A program made the position numbers and the translations under genes. Positions 7,801-15,044 of a stretch of DNA of 17,885 nucleotides are shown one piece after another; position 1 is the stretch's first letter; the number at the start of each line of letters is the position of its first letter. Location: the NCBI GenBank assembly GCA_910584595.1, contig CAJUBQ010000093.1, positions 1 to 17,885 of the forward strand, written 5' to 3'. This DNA is from an uncultured Eubacterium sp. (GTDB taxonomy: Bacteria; Bacillota; Clostridia; Lachnospirales; Lachnospiraceae). The notes beneath the pieces were generated by a model that saw only the letters and a program-made list of their open reading frames with translations, was not told the origin of the DNA and searched no databases.

Positions 7801-8602
7801 CCAGTTCTGCCTGCGCATCGTCCAGTTCTTTTTTCGCATCCTCCGTAATCCTTTCATACCGCGCCAAAGCAAGCGCTTGCGTTTTTCCCTCCATTTCTTC
7901 CTGCATACCATCGATATAATCTTCATATGCATCTGTATACACGTCATACTTCTGCTTCGTTTTCACATATATTTCCGTCAAATAGTCACATGCAAACGCC
8001 TCTTTTGGCACATATAAAAATGCCGTAATCTTTCCTTCCCCAATCGAAGTCGTCCCCCGTTCAAAATTAATATAATATGGAGAGCGCACAATCCCGACCG
8101 CTGTAAAAGTCCGCACGTCGAACATTTCCAGCATATCTTCATCATTATTGTCTGTCACAGTAATCTGCGTACCAATCATATCCTCACCATAAAGCGCCGA
8201 ATCCAGCACACATTCATCCGCTTTTTCCGGCATACGCCCGGCCGTAAGTATAATCTGATTAATGGATTCCGGCATCGTATGGAATTTGTATGCCGACTCA
8301 TTTCCATCTCCAAACGTACAGACCGCATCCACAGAAACGGCGCATTCTGCATCTGCTACCTGCTCCATTTCTGCAACCTTTTGTACATCCTCTTTTTCAA
8401 ATCCAACCGTCGACAGCAGACGAAAATCATAAAAATTCTGCTCCGCCAAATAATCATTTTCTGTGGCGATCATCGCCGGCGTCGTCGCCTTAAGTCCCGT
8501 AAACAACGCCACTCCAAGCATTACAATCGCAAGAATCGCCAAATATCTTCCAAGACTCCCTTTTATTTCTCTGATCGTTGTTTTTATCATTCCCCTGTTC
8601 AT
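4835..8602 (-). CDS. FtsX/MacB-type ABC permease with giant heptad-repeat loop
   Basis: Membrane subunit of an ABC system with the ATPase just upstream. It is about 1255 aa from ATG 8602, which has AGGGAG 7 nt upstream; an in-frame TTG at 8629 lacks a ribosome site. Eight membrane spans are visible: one near 20-37, three within 729-843, one near 896-916, three within 1125-1238. That is two fused FtsX units; TQIGVLKALGYG and REIATIKVLGFY mark the duplicated motif. The first outer domain carries an uninterrupted 7-residue repeat from about 285 to 698. The second outer domain spans about 917-1124. The substrate is unknown. MacB-like relatives act on lipoproteins, peptides or antibiotics, or as mechanotransmitters that drive wall enzymes. 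Confidence 0.8.
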   Translation of the reverse strand: MNRGMIKTTIREIKGSLGRYLAILAIVMLGVALFTGLKATTPAMIATENDYLAEQNFYDFRLLSTVGFEKEDVQKVAEMEQVADAECAVSVDAVCTFGDGNESAYKFHTMPESINQIILTAGRMPEKADECVLDSALYGEDMIGTQITVTDNNDEDMLEMFDVRTFTAVGIVRSPYYINFERGTTSIGEGKITAFLYVPKEAFACDYLTEIYVKTKQKYDVYTDAYEDYIDGMQEEMEGKTQALALARYERITEDAKKELDDAQAELDEKMAETQVELADARKKISDGEQEIIDGEQELRDGKQKAADGEREIATNEQKLVDSEQELADGEREIREKEQEIQAAEQKLAQAEHEIAANEQKISDGKAELAQAKIKLKQQETNLKQQEANLTDKEAQLKKQEAELEKKESQLQQQEMELTGQETELQQQETELKVQEAELEQQEKSLEQQETELLQKETELKQQEADLERQETELSDEEKIKVQAAKEQVQAGIKQVQGGLGEVRPGLEQVRLALKELRTGLDQVRAGLKQVRTGQKQVRAGMTELSAGLEQVRAGKKQIEAGKKKLASGKLQIQSAKKELAENEKTLHESEKELAAGKAETVKARAQLEDGKQELAKGKVRLQEGSAEIADGRQKLEKAKTELADAKEELKKGRRDLDKGKRELADARKEYADAKADVDKKTADAQQEIDDAREQLADIEEPDTYALTRNTNIGYACYESDSNIVAGIANVFPVFFFLVAALICMTTMNRMVEEQRTQIGVLKALGYGNGAIMCKYLFYAGSAAAIGAVLGCVIGTWLFPKVIWMGYSIMYSMGEITYYFDGWLAVFSLLAALLCSMGAAYVSCRYELYSVPANLIRPKAPKSGKRIFLENIGFFWSRMKFLHKVSVRNIFRYKKRFFMMILGISGCTALLLTGFGVKDSVTNVADMQYDEIQVYDIGITFSESVQKADLDQLNEKTGNVLERYACRYEESVDLDFDGKTKSMYLGIAQNTEEISDFLKLKTTSGENIAYPAKGEVVLSAKAAETLGIRVGDSVVLRDSEMNSLTVEVCALCENYIYNYAYVNQETYVQQLGTEPEYKSAYVVVKEGVDIHEAAAAVADQSNVLSVAVTGDMRERIASMMKSMDYIVLLIIVCAGSLAFIVLYNLTNINITERIREIATIKVLGFYARETADYVFRENLALTGLGALAGLGLGKWLHWFVMDQVKIDMLSFKTMITPWSYLWSLLLTFVFALLVNGLMYFKLENIHMAEALKSIE
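6509..7750 (-). repeat. in-frame 21-bp (heptad) repeat array within the permease gene
   Basis: The encoded chain repeats every seven residues, one aliphatic residue leading each unit. The first stretch has about 28 units, residues 285-481, ending with one extra residue. The second has about 31, residues 482-698. Flavours change along it: first L/I-x-D-G-E-Q-E, then L-x-x-Q-E-x-E (residues ~376-481, about 7160-7477), then V-R-x-G-L-x-Q (~482-594, about 6821-7159), then L-A-x-G/A-K-x-E. Similarity at DNA level, for example the repeated gcctgcacg-type units near 6975-7050, suggests growth by unequal exchange or slippage. Confidence 0.85.
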
Positions 8603-8635
8603 ATTCCGACTCCCTGCTGTTTCACACAATACGAT

Positions 8636-9340
8636 TTACCATTCAATCTCTTCCACTGGCACAATCTGCTGATTCATCTCCATATTGTGTACTGTTCCAC
8701 TTTTTACCGTAATAATCCGATCTGCCATTGCGGTCAGCGCCTGATTATGTGTAATTACAACTACCGTCATCTTATTTTTCCTGCATGCATCCTGCAGCAG
8801 TTTTAAAACCGCTTTTCCAGTATGATAGTCCAAAGCTCCTGTCGGCTCGTCACACAGCAGCAGCTTCGGATTTTTCGCAAGCGCACGTGCAATCGCTACT
8901 CTTTGCTGCTCTCCCCCTGACAGCTGTGCCGGAAAATTTCCCGCCCGTTCCTTTAATCCAACCATATCCAAAACCGTCATAGCATCAAGCGGATCTTTGC
9001 AAATCTGTGCTGCCAGCTCCACATTTTCCAATGCAGTCAGATTTTGCACCAGATTATAAAACTGAAATACAAATCCGATATCATATCGCCTGTAAGCTGT
9101 CAGCTTCTTCTTGCGGTAAGCCGAAATCTCTTCACCATCCAGCAGCGCTTTGCCGCAGGTCAATGTATCCATTCCGCCTAAAATATTTAAGATCGTTGTC
9201 TTTCCGGCTCCCGACGCCCCGACAATTACACAAAACTCGCCCTTTTCAATGGTAAAATTCACATCTTTTAATGCTTCAATATCTACTTCACCCATATGAT
9301 ATGTCTTGCTTACGTTTTCAAACTCCACAAATGCACGCAT
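8636..9340 (-). CDS. ABC transporter ATP-binding protein (MacB/LolD type)
   Basis: A 234-aa nucleotide-binding subunit, the typical length for ATPases paired with FtsX-like permeases. Counted from an in-frame ATG at 9343, Walker A is GASGAGKTT (42-50), the Q-loop FVFQFYNL has Gln94, the signature LSGGEQQ begins at 141, Walker B LLLCDEPTGALD has Asp165/Glu166, and the H-loop VITHN has His199. All catalytic residues are present. Two tandem ATGs exist; the second (9340) has GGAGG at 6 nt and is preferred, the first only at 3 nt. The permease start follows its stop by 33 nt, so the two form one transport unit. No two-component system, the usual partner of antibiotic-sensing BceAB pairs, is adjacent. 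Confidence 0.9.
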   Translation of the reverse strand: MRAFVEFENVSKTYHMGEVDIEALKDVNFTIEKGEFCVIVGASGAGKTTILNILGGMDTLTCGKALLDGEEISAYRKKKLTAYRRYDIGFVFQFYNLVQNLTALENVELAAQICKDPLDAMTVLDMVGLKERAGNFPAQLSGGEQQRVAIARALAKNPKLLLCDEPTGALDYHTGKAVLKLLQDACRKNKMTVVVITHNQALTAMADRIITVKSGTVHNMEMNQQIVPVEEIEW

Positions 9341-9382
9341 CATGATCCTCCACCTGTCCGATTTCCAATTTTATCTGGCATT

Positions 9383-9411
9383 ATTTTATCATAGTTTTTC
9401 CGTTATGGAAA
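9383..9411 (-). promoter_or_regulatory. promoter of the ABC ATPase-permease unit
   Basis: Read on the - strand: TTTCCA (9411-9406), a 17-bp spacer, then TAAAAT (9388-9383) with TG one base upstream, an extended -10. The start would fall near 9376, about 35 nt before the ATG, with GGAGG in between. Confidence 0.5.
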
Positions 9412-9416
9412 CATAC

Positions 9417-9451
9417 AAAAAGTGCAAGGTCATATAAACCCTGCACTTTTT
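9417..9451 (-). terminator. terminator after the Cys/His-repeat secreted protein gene
   Basis: Read on the - strand, GTGCAGGG pairs with CCTTGCAC (one mismatch) around a 9-nt loop, flanked by five A before and five T after. It lies 30 nt past the stop of the - strand gene at 9482. The symmetric A/T flanks could let it work in both directions. Confidence 0.75.
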
Positions 9452-9481
9452 CATTTCAATACCTGCCACGAATATAAACTT

Positions 9482-9940
9482 TTAAGCAAGTCCTAACGCT
9501 TCAAGCGTCTGCTGGCCAATTGCTCCATCTGCTTTCAGACCATTGTCTCTTTGGTAGCTTTTCAACGCCCGTTTCGTTTTCGTCCCCATCACGCCATCTG
9601 CTGTTCCGCAATTATAACCGCAGCGATTTAATAATTTCTGCACACGCTTAACCGTAGTTTTACTTACAGAAGTTACATAAGGACACACTCCATTTGGATG
9701 TGTATGCGCATCATGACCACCGCAATAATAATAGCAGTCTTCGTCTGCATAAGGGCAAACCCCGCCGCTGTGCGTATGTGCTCTGTGCCCGCCGCAATAG
9801 TAATAATTTGTACTCGTTCCACAATGTCCACCGCCATGATGTCCATGTGCAAAAGCTACTGTCGCAGACTGTCCGACTGTTGAAAAGGAAACTGCACCAA
9901 TAATCGCTGCTGCCAGCAAGGTCCGTTTCAATCGTCTCAT
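9482..9940 (-). CDS. secreted protein with two Cys/His repeats and a peptidoglycan-binding domain
   Basis: 152 aa from ATG 9940, which has GGAGGG 10 nt upstream; an in-frame ATG seven codons earlier overlaps that ribosome site. Residues 1-31 are a typical signal peptide (MRRLKR, hydrophobic stretch, AFA). A His/Gly-rich linker follows. Then come two copies of YYYCGGHxAHTHxxGVCPY at 46-64 and 70-88, each with pattern C-x2-H-x2-H-x-H-x4-C. Residues 92-151 match a PG_binding_1 domain (VKRVQKLLNRCGYNCGTADG and GAIGQQTLEALGL). The Cys/His pattern suggests metal binding outside the cell, anchored to the wall by the last domain. This is inference; the repeat is not one I can name. No enzymatic domain is present. 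Confidence 0.75.
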   Translation of the reverse strand: MRRLKRTLLAAAIIGAVSFSTVGQSATVAFAHGHHGGGHCGTSTNYYYCGGHRAHTHSGGVCPYADEDCYYYCGGHDAHTHPNGVCPYVTSVSKTTVKRVQKLLNRCGYNCGTADGVMGTKTKRALKSYQRDNGLKADGAIGQQTLEALGLA

Positions 9941-10047
9941 AGTAATGACTCCCTCCTTCATAATATTCCATTTTGTAATTATGCCAGTCTTTTCCGTATT
10001 TTAAGTATAAAACATAATTTGAAAAAAGACCAGCCATTCTTTGATAT

Positions 10048-10077
10048 ATTTTACATTTCATAAAGAATACGATTCAA
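10048..10077 (-). promoter_or_regulatory. possible promoter of the Cys/His-repeat protein gene
   Basis: On the - strand, TTGAAT (10077-10072), an 18-bp spacer, then TAAAAT (10053-10048). It would give a leader of about 100 nt. The sequence nearer the gene is AT-rich, so other -10-like words (TATACT near 10000-10010) compete. Weak call. Confidence 0.3.
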
Positions 10078-10123
10078 GGCAGCAAATCCTTGCATAGTTT
10101 TTATTTTTTGTAATGATAAGAAA

Positions 10124-12148
10124 CTAATTTTCCTCAGCCTTATTAAACCATACTGCCATTTCATTTTCTCCTCTGTTTGCCCATGCAAAATACGGGATCA
10201 TGTTCAGCTGTGCAGTCTCATATTCTGGTTTCCTATATTTTACATAGAGCTGCTGATCCGGTTTCGTAGTTACCTTTTTTCGTGCCGATACACTTAACAG
10301 CGGATATTTTTCACCATTCACCATAACCTCAGACTCTAAAACCGGATGCATGGGAAGGATCTCATATAAATGCAGATTGTTCCCATTGTCTGCCTCCTCT
10401 GCACAATATACAACCGGCCCCCGCATAACAGCCAGCTTACCATAATCTTCTCTCACACGGTCATCCGCCTGGTAAAACCGCGTTTCCATGTCAAACGCAA
10501 ACAGGATCCTGCTGCCCGTTTTCCATTCTCCTGTAATAACATAATACCCCTTCTCTTCTGTACATGCATAGTTTTCCAGGCCGTCCGCCTTCCAATGCTC
10601 ACACCAGCCCGGAATGCGCACCGCCAGCTTCATCCGTACAGGTTGTTCACCTTTATAAACAATGCTGACATTCCCATTCCAAGGCATACCGGATTCTACC
10701 TCAAAGACAGCCGTTTGATCCCCAACCTGCTTCGTTATCGTACCGGATATATGCAAATGCACAAACAGCGTATCTTCATTTTCCGAATATGCATAGGCAG
10801 GAACAGAACTTATGATCCTTGCCAGATTCGGCGGACAGCAGGCACATCCAAACCATTTTTGTCGTATCGGTTTTACATGGAATTTTCTTTCGTCTTTGTG
10901 GCATGCCTCCGGCAGCGCTTCTAATGGATTAACATAGAAAAAGCTCTTTCCGTCCAACGCCATCCCACTCAATACTGAGTTGTAAAGCGCCCGCTCCATC
11001 ACATCCGCATAAACTGCATCCGGTTCCATCTCCAGCATTCTTCTGGCAAAAAAGACAAGCCCGATCGAAGCGCATGTCTCAGCATATGCCGTATCATTTG
11101 GCAAATCAAACGGAAAGGAAAACGATTCCCCTATATGCGTCGCGCCAATCGCTCCGGTAATATACATTTTCTCTCTTACTATACTGTTCCACAAACGCCT
11201 GCAGGCAGTTTTCAATTGCTCATCGTCTGTCAATCTTGCAACATCCGCCATGCCGGAATATAAATAGACAGCCCTTACCGCATGTCCTACCGCTTCCTCC
11301 TGTTCACGAACCGGACGGTGGGACTGATAATACTGATAACGCTCCTCGTCCGTCTGTTTGACTTCTTCTTCACAGTCAAAATAATATGGCCGCTTTCCCC
11401 TCTCATCTATAAAAAACTTTGCAAGATTTAAATAGCGTTCTTCTCCTGTCACTTCATATAAACGTACCAGCGCCATTTCCGCAATCTCATGTCCGGGATA
11501 ACCTTTGCACTTTCCTTCTTCTGCCCCAAAACAGCTGTCAATATAATCTGCAAATCTCATTGCGGCCTTTAGCAGCTTGTCCTTGCCGGTCGCCTCGTAA
11601 TAAGCCACAGCGCCTTCGGTCAGATGACCCAGACAATAGAGTTCATGATGATCTTTCAGGTTCGAAAAGCTTTTATCCATTCCATTGATAATATAATACG
11701 TATCCAGATACCCGTTTTCCAGCTGTGCCGCACATACAATCTCTATCGCTTCATCGGCCGTCTGTTCCAGCTGCGGATCCGGATGGCTGACAAGCGAATA
11801 CGCAACCGCTTCCACCCATTTAGAAAAATCACTGTCCTGAAATACAAATCCATAAAAACGGTCTTCCAGATGATCCATGTCTTCCGGCAGAGCTTCAAAT
11901 CCGCGAAATGTATATGCCGGCTCTTCATAATCTGCTCCCTTTTCCCGTTTTTCACACATCAGCTTCCCTGCAACTTTAAAATTTCGCATACAAAAGCTTG
12001 GACTTGCTCCTTCCACCCGATCGTTTAATATTTCCCACTGATACGGAATCACTTCCTTACGAACCAGTTCCATTTTCTCTTTCCAAAATCCCCCTGCCGC
12101 CTGAAACTGACGCAGGCTGATCGGACGATTATTATGTCTTTTTTCCAT
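10124..12148 (-). CDS. GH127 family glycoside hydrolase, probable beta-L-arabinofuranosidase
   Basis: A 674-aa enzyme resembling HypBA1 of Bifidobacterium longum, which releases L-arabinose from beta-linked arabinofuranosides of hydroxyproline-rich plant glycoproteins. The active-site set is intact. Glu357 and Cys359 (AETCAS), with Cys437 and Cys438 (CACCPPN), correspond to the zinc ligands, Cys437 being the nucleophile. Glu341 (HIGESFSF) sits 16 residues before Glu357, as the acid/base does in HypBA1. The N-terminal two-thirds is the (alpha/alpha)6 barrel; a beta-rich part follows. No signal peptide, so cytoplasmic; the substrate must be imported by a transporter not in this window. ATG 12148 has AGAGG 7 nt upstream. 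It is divergent from an AraC-type regulator. Activity on another sugar is possible, as GH127 is not uniform. Confidence 0.85.
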   Translation of the reverse strand: MEKRHNNRPISLRQFQAAGGFWKEKMELVRKEVIPYQWEILNDRVEGASPSFCMRNFKVAGKLMCEKREKGADYEEPAYTFRGFEALPEDMDHLEDRFYGFVFQDSDFSKWVEAVAYSLVSHPDPQLEQTADEAIEIVCAAQLENGYLDTYYIINGMDKSFSNLKDHHELYCLGHLTEGAVAYYEATGKDKLLKAAMRFADYIDSCFGAEEGKCKGYPGHEIAEMALVRLYEVTGEERYLNLAKFFIDERGKRPYYFDCEEEVKQTDEERYQYYQSHRPVREQEEAVGHAVRAVYLYSGMADVARLTDDEQLKTACRRLWNSIVREKMYITGAIGATHIGESFSFPFDLPNDTAYAETCASIGLVFFARRMLEMEPDAVYADVMERALYNSVLSGMALDGKSFFYVNPLEALPEACHKDERKFHVKPIRQKWFGCACCPPNLARIISSVPAYAYSENEDTLFVHLHISGTITKQVGDQTAVFEVESGMPWNGNVSIVYKGEQPVRMKLAVRIPGWCEHWKADGLENYACTEEKGYYVITGEWKTGSRILFAFDMETRFYQADDRVREDYGKLAVMRGPVVYCAEEADNGNNLHLYEILPMHPVLESEVMVNGEKYPLLSVSARKKVTTKPDQQLYVKYRKPEYETAQLNMIPYFAWANRGENEMAVWFNKAEEN

Positions 12149-12289
12149 CCCTTTACCTCTTATCCTATAAATTTTATGTGGCAGCTCATGAAAACCACTA
12201 CATTTATATGGTCAGCACAGTAAATGCGCAGACCTGCTTGAACTGTTACAATTTTATATCAATATATAAAACAATCTATAAAAAATACA

Positions 12290-12318
12290 TAGACAATTCG
12301 GTGATTTGCATGTATAAT
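12290..12318 (+). promoter_or_regulatory. promoter of the AraC-family regulator gene
   Basis: TAGACA (12290-12295), a 17-bp spacer and a perfect TATAAT (12313-12318). The predicted start near 12325 places the inverted repeat 12327-12370 at the very 5' end of the transcript. Confidence 0.65.
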
Positions 12319-12324
12319 TCGGCA

Positions 12325-12362
12325 TAAGGAACTGTAAAGAAATAACTTGCAATATTCCTTTA
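12325..12362 (+). repeat. 37-bp intergenic element, copy 1
   Basis: Begins TAAGGAACTGT, then AA, then AGAAATAACT. It matches copy 2 (15226-15262) at 21 of 23 bases, then at about 10 of 13 after a one-base shift. It lies between the promoter and the ribosome site of the AraC gene. Confidence 0.65.
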
Positions 12363-12370
12363 CAGTTCCT
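12327..12370 (+). repeat. perfect 13-bp inverted repeat in the leader of the AraC gene
   Basis: AGGAACTGTAAAG (12327-12339) and CTTTACAGTTCCT (12358-12370) are exact complements around 18 nt. The right arm touches the AAGGAGG ribosome site (12371-12377). The RNA would begin with this hairpin. It has no T-run, so it is a leader structure or a DNA operator for the regulator, not a terminator. Confidence 0.65.
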
Positions 12371-12384
12371 AAGGAGGATGTGTT

Positions 12385-13194
12385 ATGATTTATTTTTCTG
12401 CCGAAAGGGGCCGCACAATCTGCAGCTGCAATACGAACTATATGCAAGAAGGCATCCTGCATCCTGACCGAATACTGGAAGTGTATGATTTCCTCTATTT
12501 AAAATATGGTTCATGGGAAATTTATGAAGACGACATTTGTTATCATCTAAAAGAAAAACAACTGTTAATCTTAGAACCGGGAAAACATCATTATAGTCTG
12601 AAAACATGCAGCCCTCAAATGCGAAATATGTTTCTCCACTGCAGCCGCCTGCCCGAAGACTGTCCGCATTCTGCCCGCAACCATCCGGATGCCGAAAATC
12701 ACACGCAATATTTCAGGCTGCAAAAAGTTACTGACTGCACAGACAGCATTCAGCTGGAACATCTTTTCCTGCAACTCATAGAAACTTACTGGTCGTCCTG
12801 CACGCACCGCTCATTACGTCTGGAATCTTTATTTATTCTGCTGCTTGCCGAACTGGAAAGCTGCGGGGAAAGCACTCGCTGCAAGGATCCTGTCATCGCT
12901 GAAATCATCCATCAATTTTATTTGTGTCCGGATCGTTTTTTCTCCCCACAGGAGCTTGCCGACACCTATCATATCAGTGTGCGCTCCCTCAGCAGCCGTT
13001 TTAAAAACGCAACCGGCAATTCTATGCATCGTTACCAGATAGATTTGAAATTAAACTTTGCTCACGAACAAATCCCACTCTACCCACAACGCAGGATTAA
13101 AGATATTGCTCTGGATCTTGGGTTTTACGATGAATTCCAGTTCTCCAAATTATTCAAGCGTAGATTTGGGTATTCTCCTTCCGATAAACGCTAA
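12385..13194 (+). CDS. AraC-family transcriptional regulator
   Basis: 269 aa. The C-terminal part (about 170-269) is the double helix-turn-helix of the AraC/XylS family. ELADTYHISVRSLSSRFKNATG (190-211) is the first motif; RRIKDIALDLGFYDEFQFSKLFKRRFGYSP (236-265) is the second, with the typical GF-D-x-x-x-FSK-FK-x-x-G-P layout. The N-terminal part is a cupin-like sensor: LLILEPGKHHYSL near 60-72 is the usual 'lix-PG-x-x-H' strand, so a sugar is the probable signal. It is divergent from the GH127 gene across 236 bp and is the likely activator of that enzyme (inference from arrangement). ATG 12385 has AAGGAGG at 7 nt. Confidence 0.87.
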   Translation: MIYFSAERGRTICSCNTNYMQEGILHPDRILEVYDFLYLKYGSWEIYEDDICYHLKEKQLLILEPGKHHYSLKTCSPQMRNMFLHCSRLPEDCPHSARNHPDAENHTQYFRLQKVTDCTDSIQLEHLFLQLIETYWSSCTHRSLRLESLFILLLAELESCGESTRCKDPVIAEIIHQFYLCPDRFFSPQELADTYHISVRSLSSRFKNATGNSMHRYQIDLKLNFAHEQIPLYPQRRIKDIALDLGFYDEFQFSKLFKRRFGYSPSDKR

Positions 13195-13198
13195 AAAC

Positions 13199-13239
13199 AA
13201 ACGACAGTGCGCTTGATACCGCACTGTCGTTTCTTTTTT
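13199..13239. terminator. bidirectional terminator after the AraC gene
   Basis: AAACGACAGTGCG (13199-13211) and CGCACTGTCGTTT (13220-13232) form a perfect 13-bp stem with an 8-nt loop. It is followed by CTTTTTTG on the + strand and by GTTTTTAG on the - strand. It ends the AraC transcript and also the convergent gene at 13260. Confidence 0.88.
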
Positions 13240-13259
13240 GTTACTATCCGCATGTCAGC

Positions 13260-14108
13260 CTAAATATCCACATGATAATTTCTATAATTTTTACCTTCAT
13301 AATACACTTTTACTAATTCCCCGATATGCTGAGCATCCGGTTCTCCCCGTATTCCTTTGGAAGCAAAAATATGTATTGTTCCATCCGGCGCTGTAAATTT
13401 GCACAGTATCGTATATCCCAAAAATGTCCTTCCTCTTTCATCCATGGAAATTCCAAACTGTCTGCAAATATTTTCCGGTATTCTCAAAAACCCCGGCTTT
13501 ACCATACCGCTTATTGTTATCCTGCCCACAAGCTCTACTCCACATGTAACAGCAGTAATATATTTTCCGGCGCTGATGAGACGCTCTGCATTCCTGTTGC
13601 TGTCATACTTAAACTTATGCAGCACAGCCGTTTCCGGCAATATTTCATTTGTATCTACATAATAATGAGACGGCTTTGACAGATCCACATATACTTTAAG
13701 CTGAACTGACTGCATCAGTCCCGATGGATTATAGAGCAGTGGATTGCTTTTAAATGTATACTCCTTTCCATTTTTATCCACATACCTGCATAGGATATAA
13801 AACGGATGCATTGCTATACGGTCTACCTGAATCTGCTGATAAGGGTTTACATCAATATCGATAACTGTCGCATACACGTACTTTCCTGCCTCCAGCAGTT
13901 TTCTTTTTTTTACGGACATACTCCTGTAAATAAAAAAGCAAATAAGACCGACAGCAAAAAATATAAGACCAATGAAACAATTAATTACCGCATACAGACC
14001 TGCTCCGGCAACCAACGCTCCGGCAACTGTTCCCGTTGTCATTAGAATGGCTGCTGTCAGCATAAATATAAAAGCCAATAATTTTAAAATACTATGTTCA
14101 TTTTTCAT
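13260..14108 (-). CDS. two-TM membrane protein with duplicated DUF3592-like unit
   Basis: 282 aa. Two hydrophobic spans at about 8-30 and 37-61 form a hairpin, so the rest faces one side of the membrane. The soluble part holds two copies of one unit. Unit 1 (71-152) runs from LLEAGKYVYATV to KVYVDLSKPSHYYVD. Unit 2 (177-281) runs from LISAGKYITAVT to VKVYYEGKNYRNYHVD. Both contain a middle strand ending in F-x-S-[NK]. This is the layout of DUF3592 proteins, whose function is not known. Its ATG overlaps the stop of the epimerase gene as ATGA, so it is translated by coupling from the same mRNA. No catalytic motif is visible. Confidence 0.7.
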   Translation of the reverse strand: MKNEHSILKLLAFIFMLTAAILMTTGTVAGALVAGAGLYAVINCFIGLIFFAVGLICFFIYRSMSVKKRKLLEAGKYVYATVIDIDVNPYQQIQVDRIAMHPFYILCRYVDKNGKEYTFKSNPLLYNPSGLMQSVQLKVYVDLSKPSHYYVDTNEILPETAVLHKFKYDSNRNAERLISAGKYITAVTCGVELVGRITISGMVKPGFLRIPENICRQFGISMDERGRTFLGYTILCKFTAPDGTIHIFASKGIRGEPDAQHIGELVKVYYEGKNYRNYHVDI

Positions 14109-14980
14109 GATACAGTAATATCGTAAGCCGCCTCAAAACATTCTCCGGCAGAAAGCTTTTGTCCCCACACACGTTCCTGCCAGTTTCCATCAAAATCAGC
14201 CGCATCACATCTGCCGTACCAGGGTTCGATGCAGATAAACGGCGCCTTTTTCCCTGGCGGCGACCAGATGCCAAACAACGGCGCATCAAAACAAACAGTC
14301 AGATAATGACTCCCATCCGGTCTTACAAGCGCAACTTTCTGCACCTGATTGTTCTCTATTACAAGCGCATCTTTATCAAATAAATGCTCCGTAATCTGCA
14401 GACAGCCATCTTCAAGCGTATAAACTTCTTTTTCGTCCGTTACCAGTCCATTCGCAATCACGCTCGCTGTCACCTGCTCCTTTGCATCAAGCCAGATCTT
14501 ATAGTCTTCCTGATTCTCTCCCGCTGCAATCGGACAGCAAAATGCAGGATGTCCGCCAATGGAAAAATGCATTTGCGAATCTGACGGATTGCTCACTTTC
14601 CATTTTACAACAACTGTTGATTCCCGCAGTTCATATCCAATCTCCAGCAAAAACGCATATGGATATTTTTGCAGTGTCTCTTCATTTGACGCTAAGGAAA
14701 ACCAAATCTCATGATCGCTTTGGCTTTTCAGCTCAAATTCCATATCTCTCGCAAAACCATGCTGTCCCATCGGATAATGCTTACCGTCCAAGCGATAGTT
14801 TCCTCCACGAAGACTTCCCACAAGAGGAAACAATACCGGAGACGTCCGTTTCCAATACACCGGATTTCCCTCCCACATATATTCCGTATTTGTGTCATTC
14901 TTGATGAGAGATTTAAGTTCCGCACCCATACTGTCAATTTGTATGGAAATCCGGTCATTGCTGATTTGATACTTTGCCAT
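14105..14980 (-). CDS. aldose 1-epimerase family protein (LacX-like)
   Basis: 291 aa from ATG 14980, chosen because GAGG lies 6 nt upstream; in-frame upstream ATGs (15028, 14992) lack a good site. Galactose-mutarotase-like beta-sandwich protein, nearest in style to LacX. Candidate catalytic residues are His74 (MGQHGFAR), His144 (SIGGHPAF) and Glu252 (CIEPWYG), matching the two His and one Glu of GalM. It would interconvert alpha and beta anomers of a sugar or sugar phosphate in the cytoplasm. The substrate is not evident. The GH127 gene 2 kb away suggests arabinose as one option, but the two are not in one operon. It is coupled to the downstream membrane protein by an ATGA overlap. Confidence 0.82.
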   Translation of the reverse strand: MAKYQISNDRISIQIDSMGAELKSLIKNDTNTEYMWEGNPVYWKRTSPVLFPLVGSLRGGNYRLDGKHYPMGQHGFARDMEFELKSQSDHEIWFSLASNEETLQKYPYAFLLEIGYELRESTVVVKWKVSNPSDSQMHFSIGGHPAFCCPIAAGENQEDYKIWLDAKEQVTASVIANGLVTDEKEVYTLEDGCLQITEHLFDKDALVIENNQVQKVALVRPDGSHYLTVCFDAPLFGIWSPPGKKAPFICIEPWYGRCDAADFDGNWQERVWGQKLSAGECFEAAYDITVS

Positions 14981-15044
14981 ATTACACCTCATTTCTGTGC
15001 CGCCTCTCCTTCGCCTGACTGGCTGCACATTTCATTTTAACTAA

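Noticed and set aside
6361..7919. Many overlapping + strand open frames opposite the permease gene
   Set aside because: They mirror the repetitive coding strand (Ser/Cys/Phe-rich or Leu/His/Pro-rich translations), lack ribosome sites and match no family.
8603..8629. TTG start at 8629 for the permease
   Set aside because: The ATG at 8602 has AGGGAG at 7 nt and gives a normal N-terminus; the extra nine codons lack a ribosome site and add nothing recognisable.
9711..10061. 116-aa - strand frame overlapping the Cys/His-repeat gene
   Set aside because: It is out of frame with a gene that has a signal peptide, domain and ribosome site, and its first half is promoter or leader sequence.
13326..13679. 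+ strand frames opposite the DUF3592-like gene
   Set aside because: No ribosome site, no recognisable domain, fully contained opposite a well-supported - strand gene.
14981..15028. Longer N-terminus for the epimerase
   Set aside because: The added residues (MQPVRRRRGG...) are unlike the family and include the leader; GAGG at 6 nt supports the ATG at 14980.
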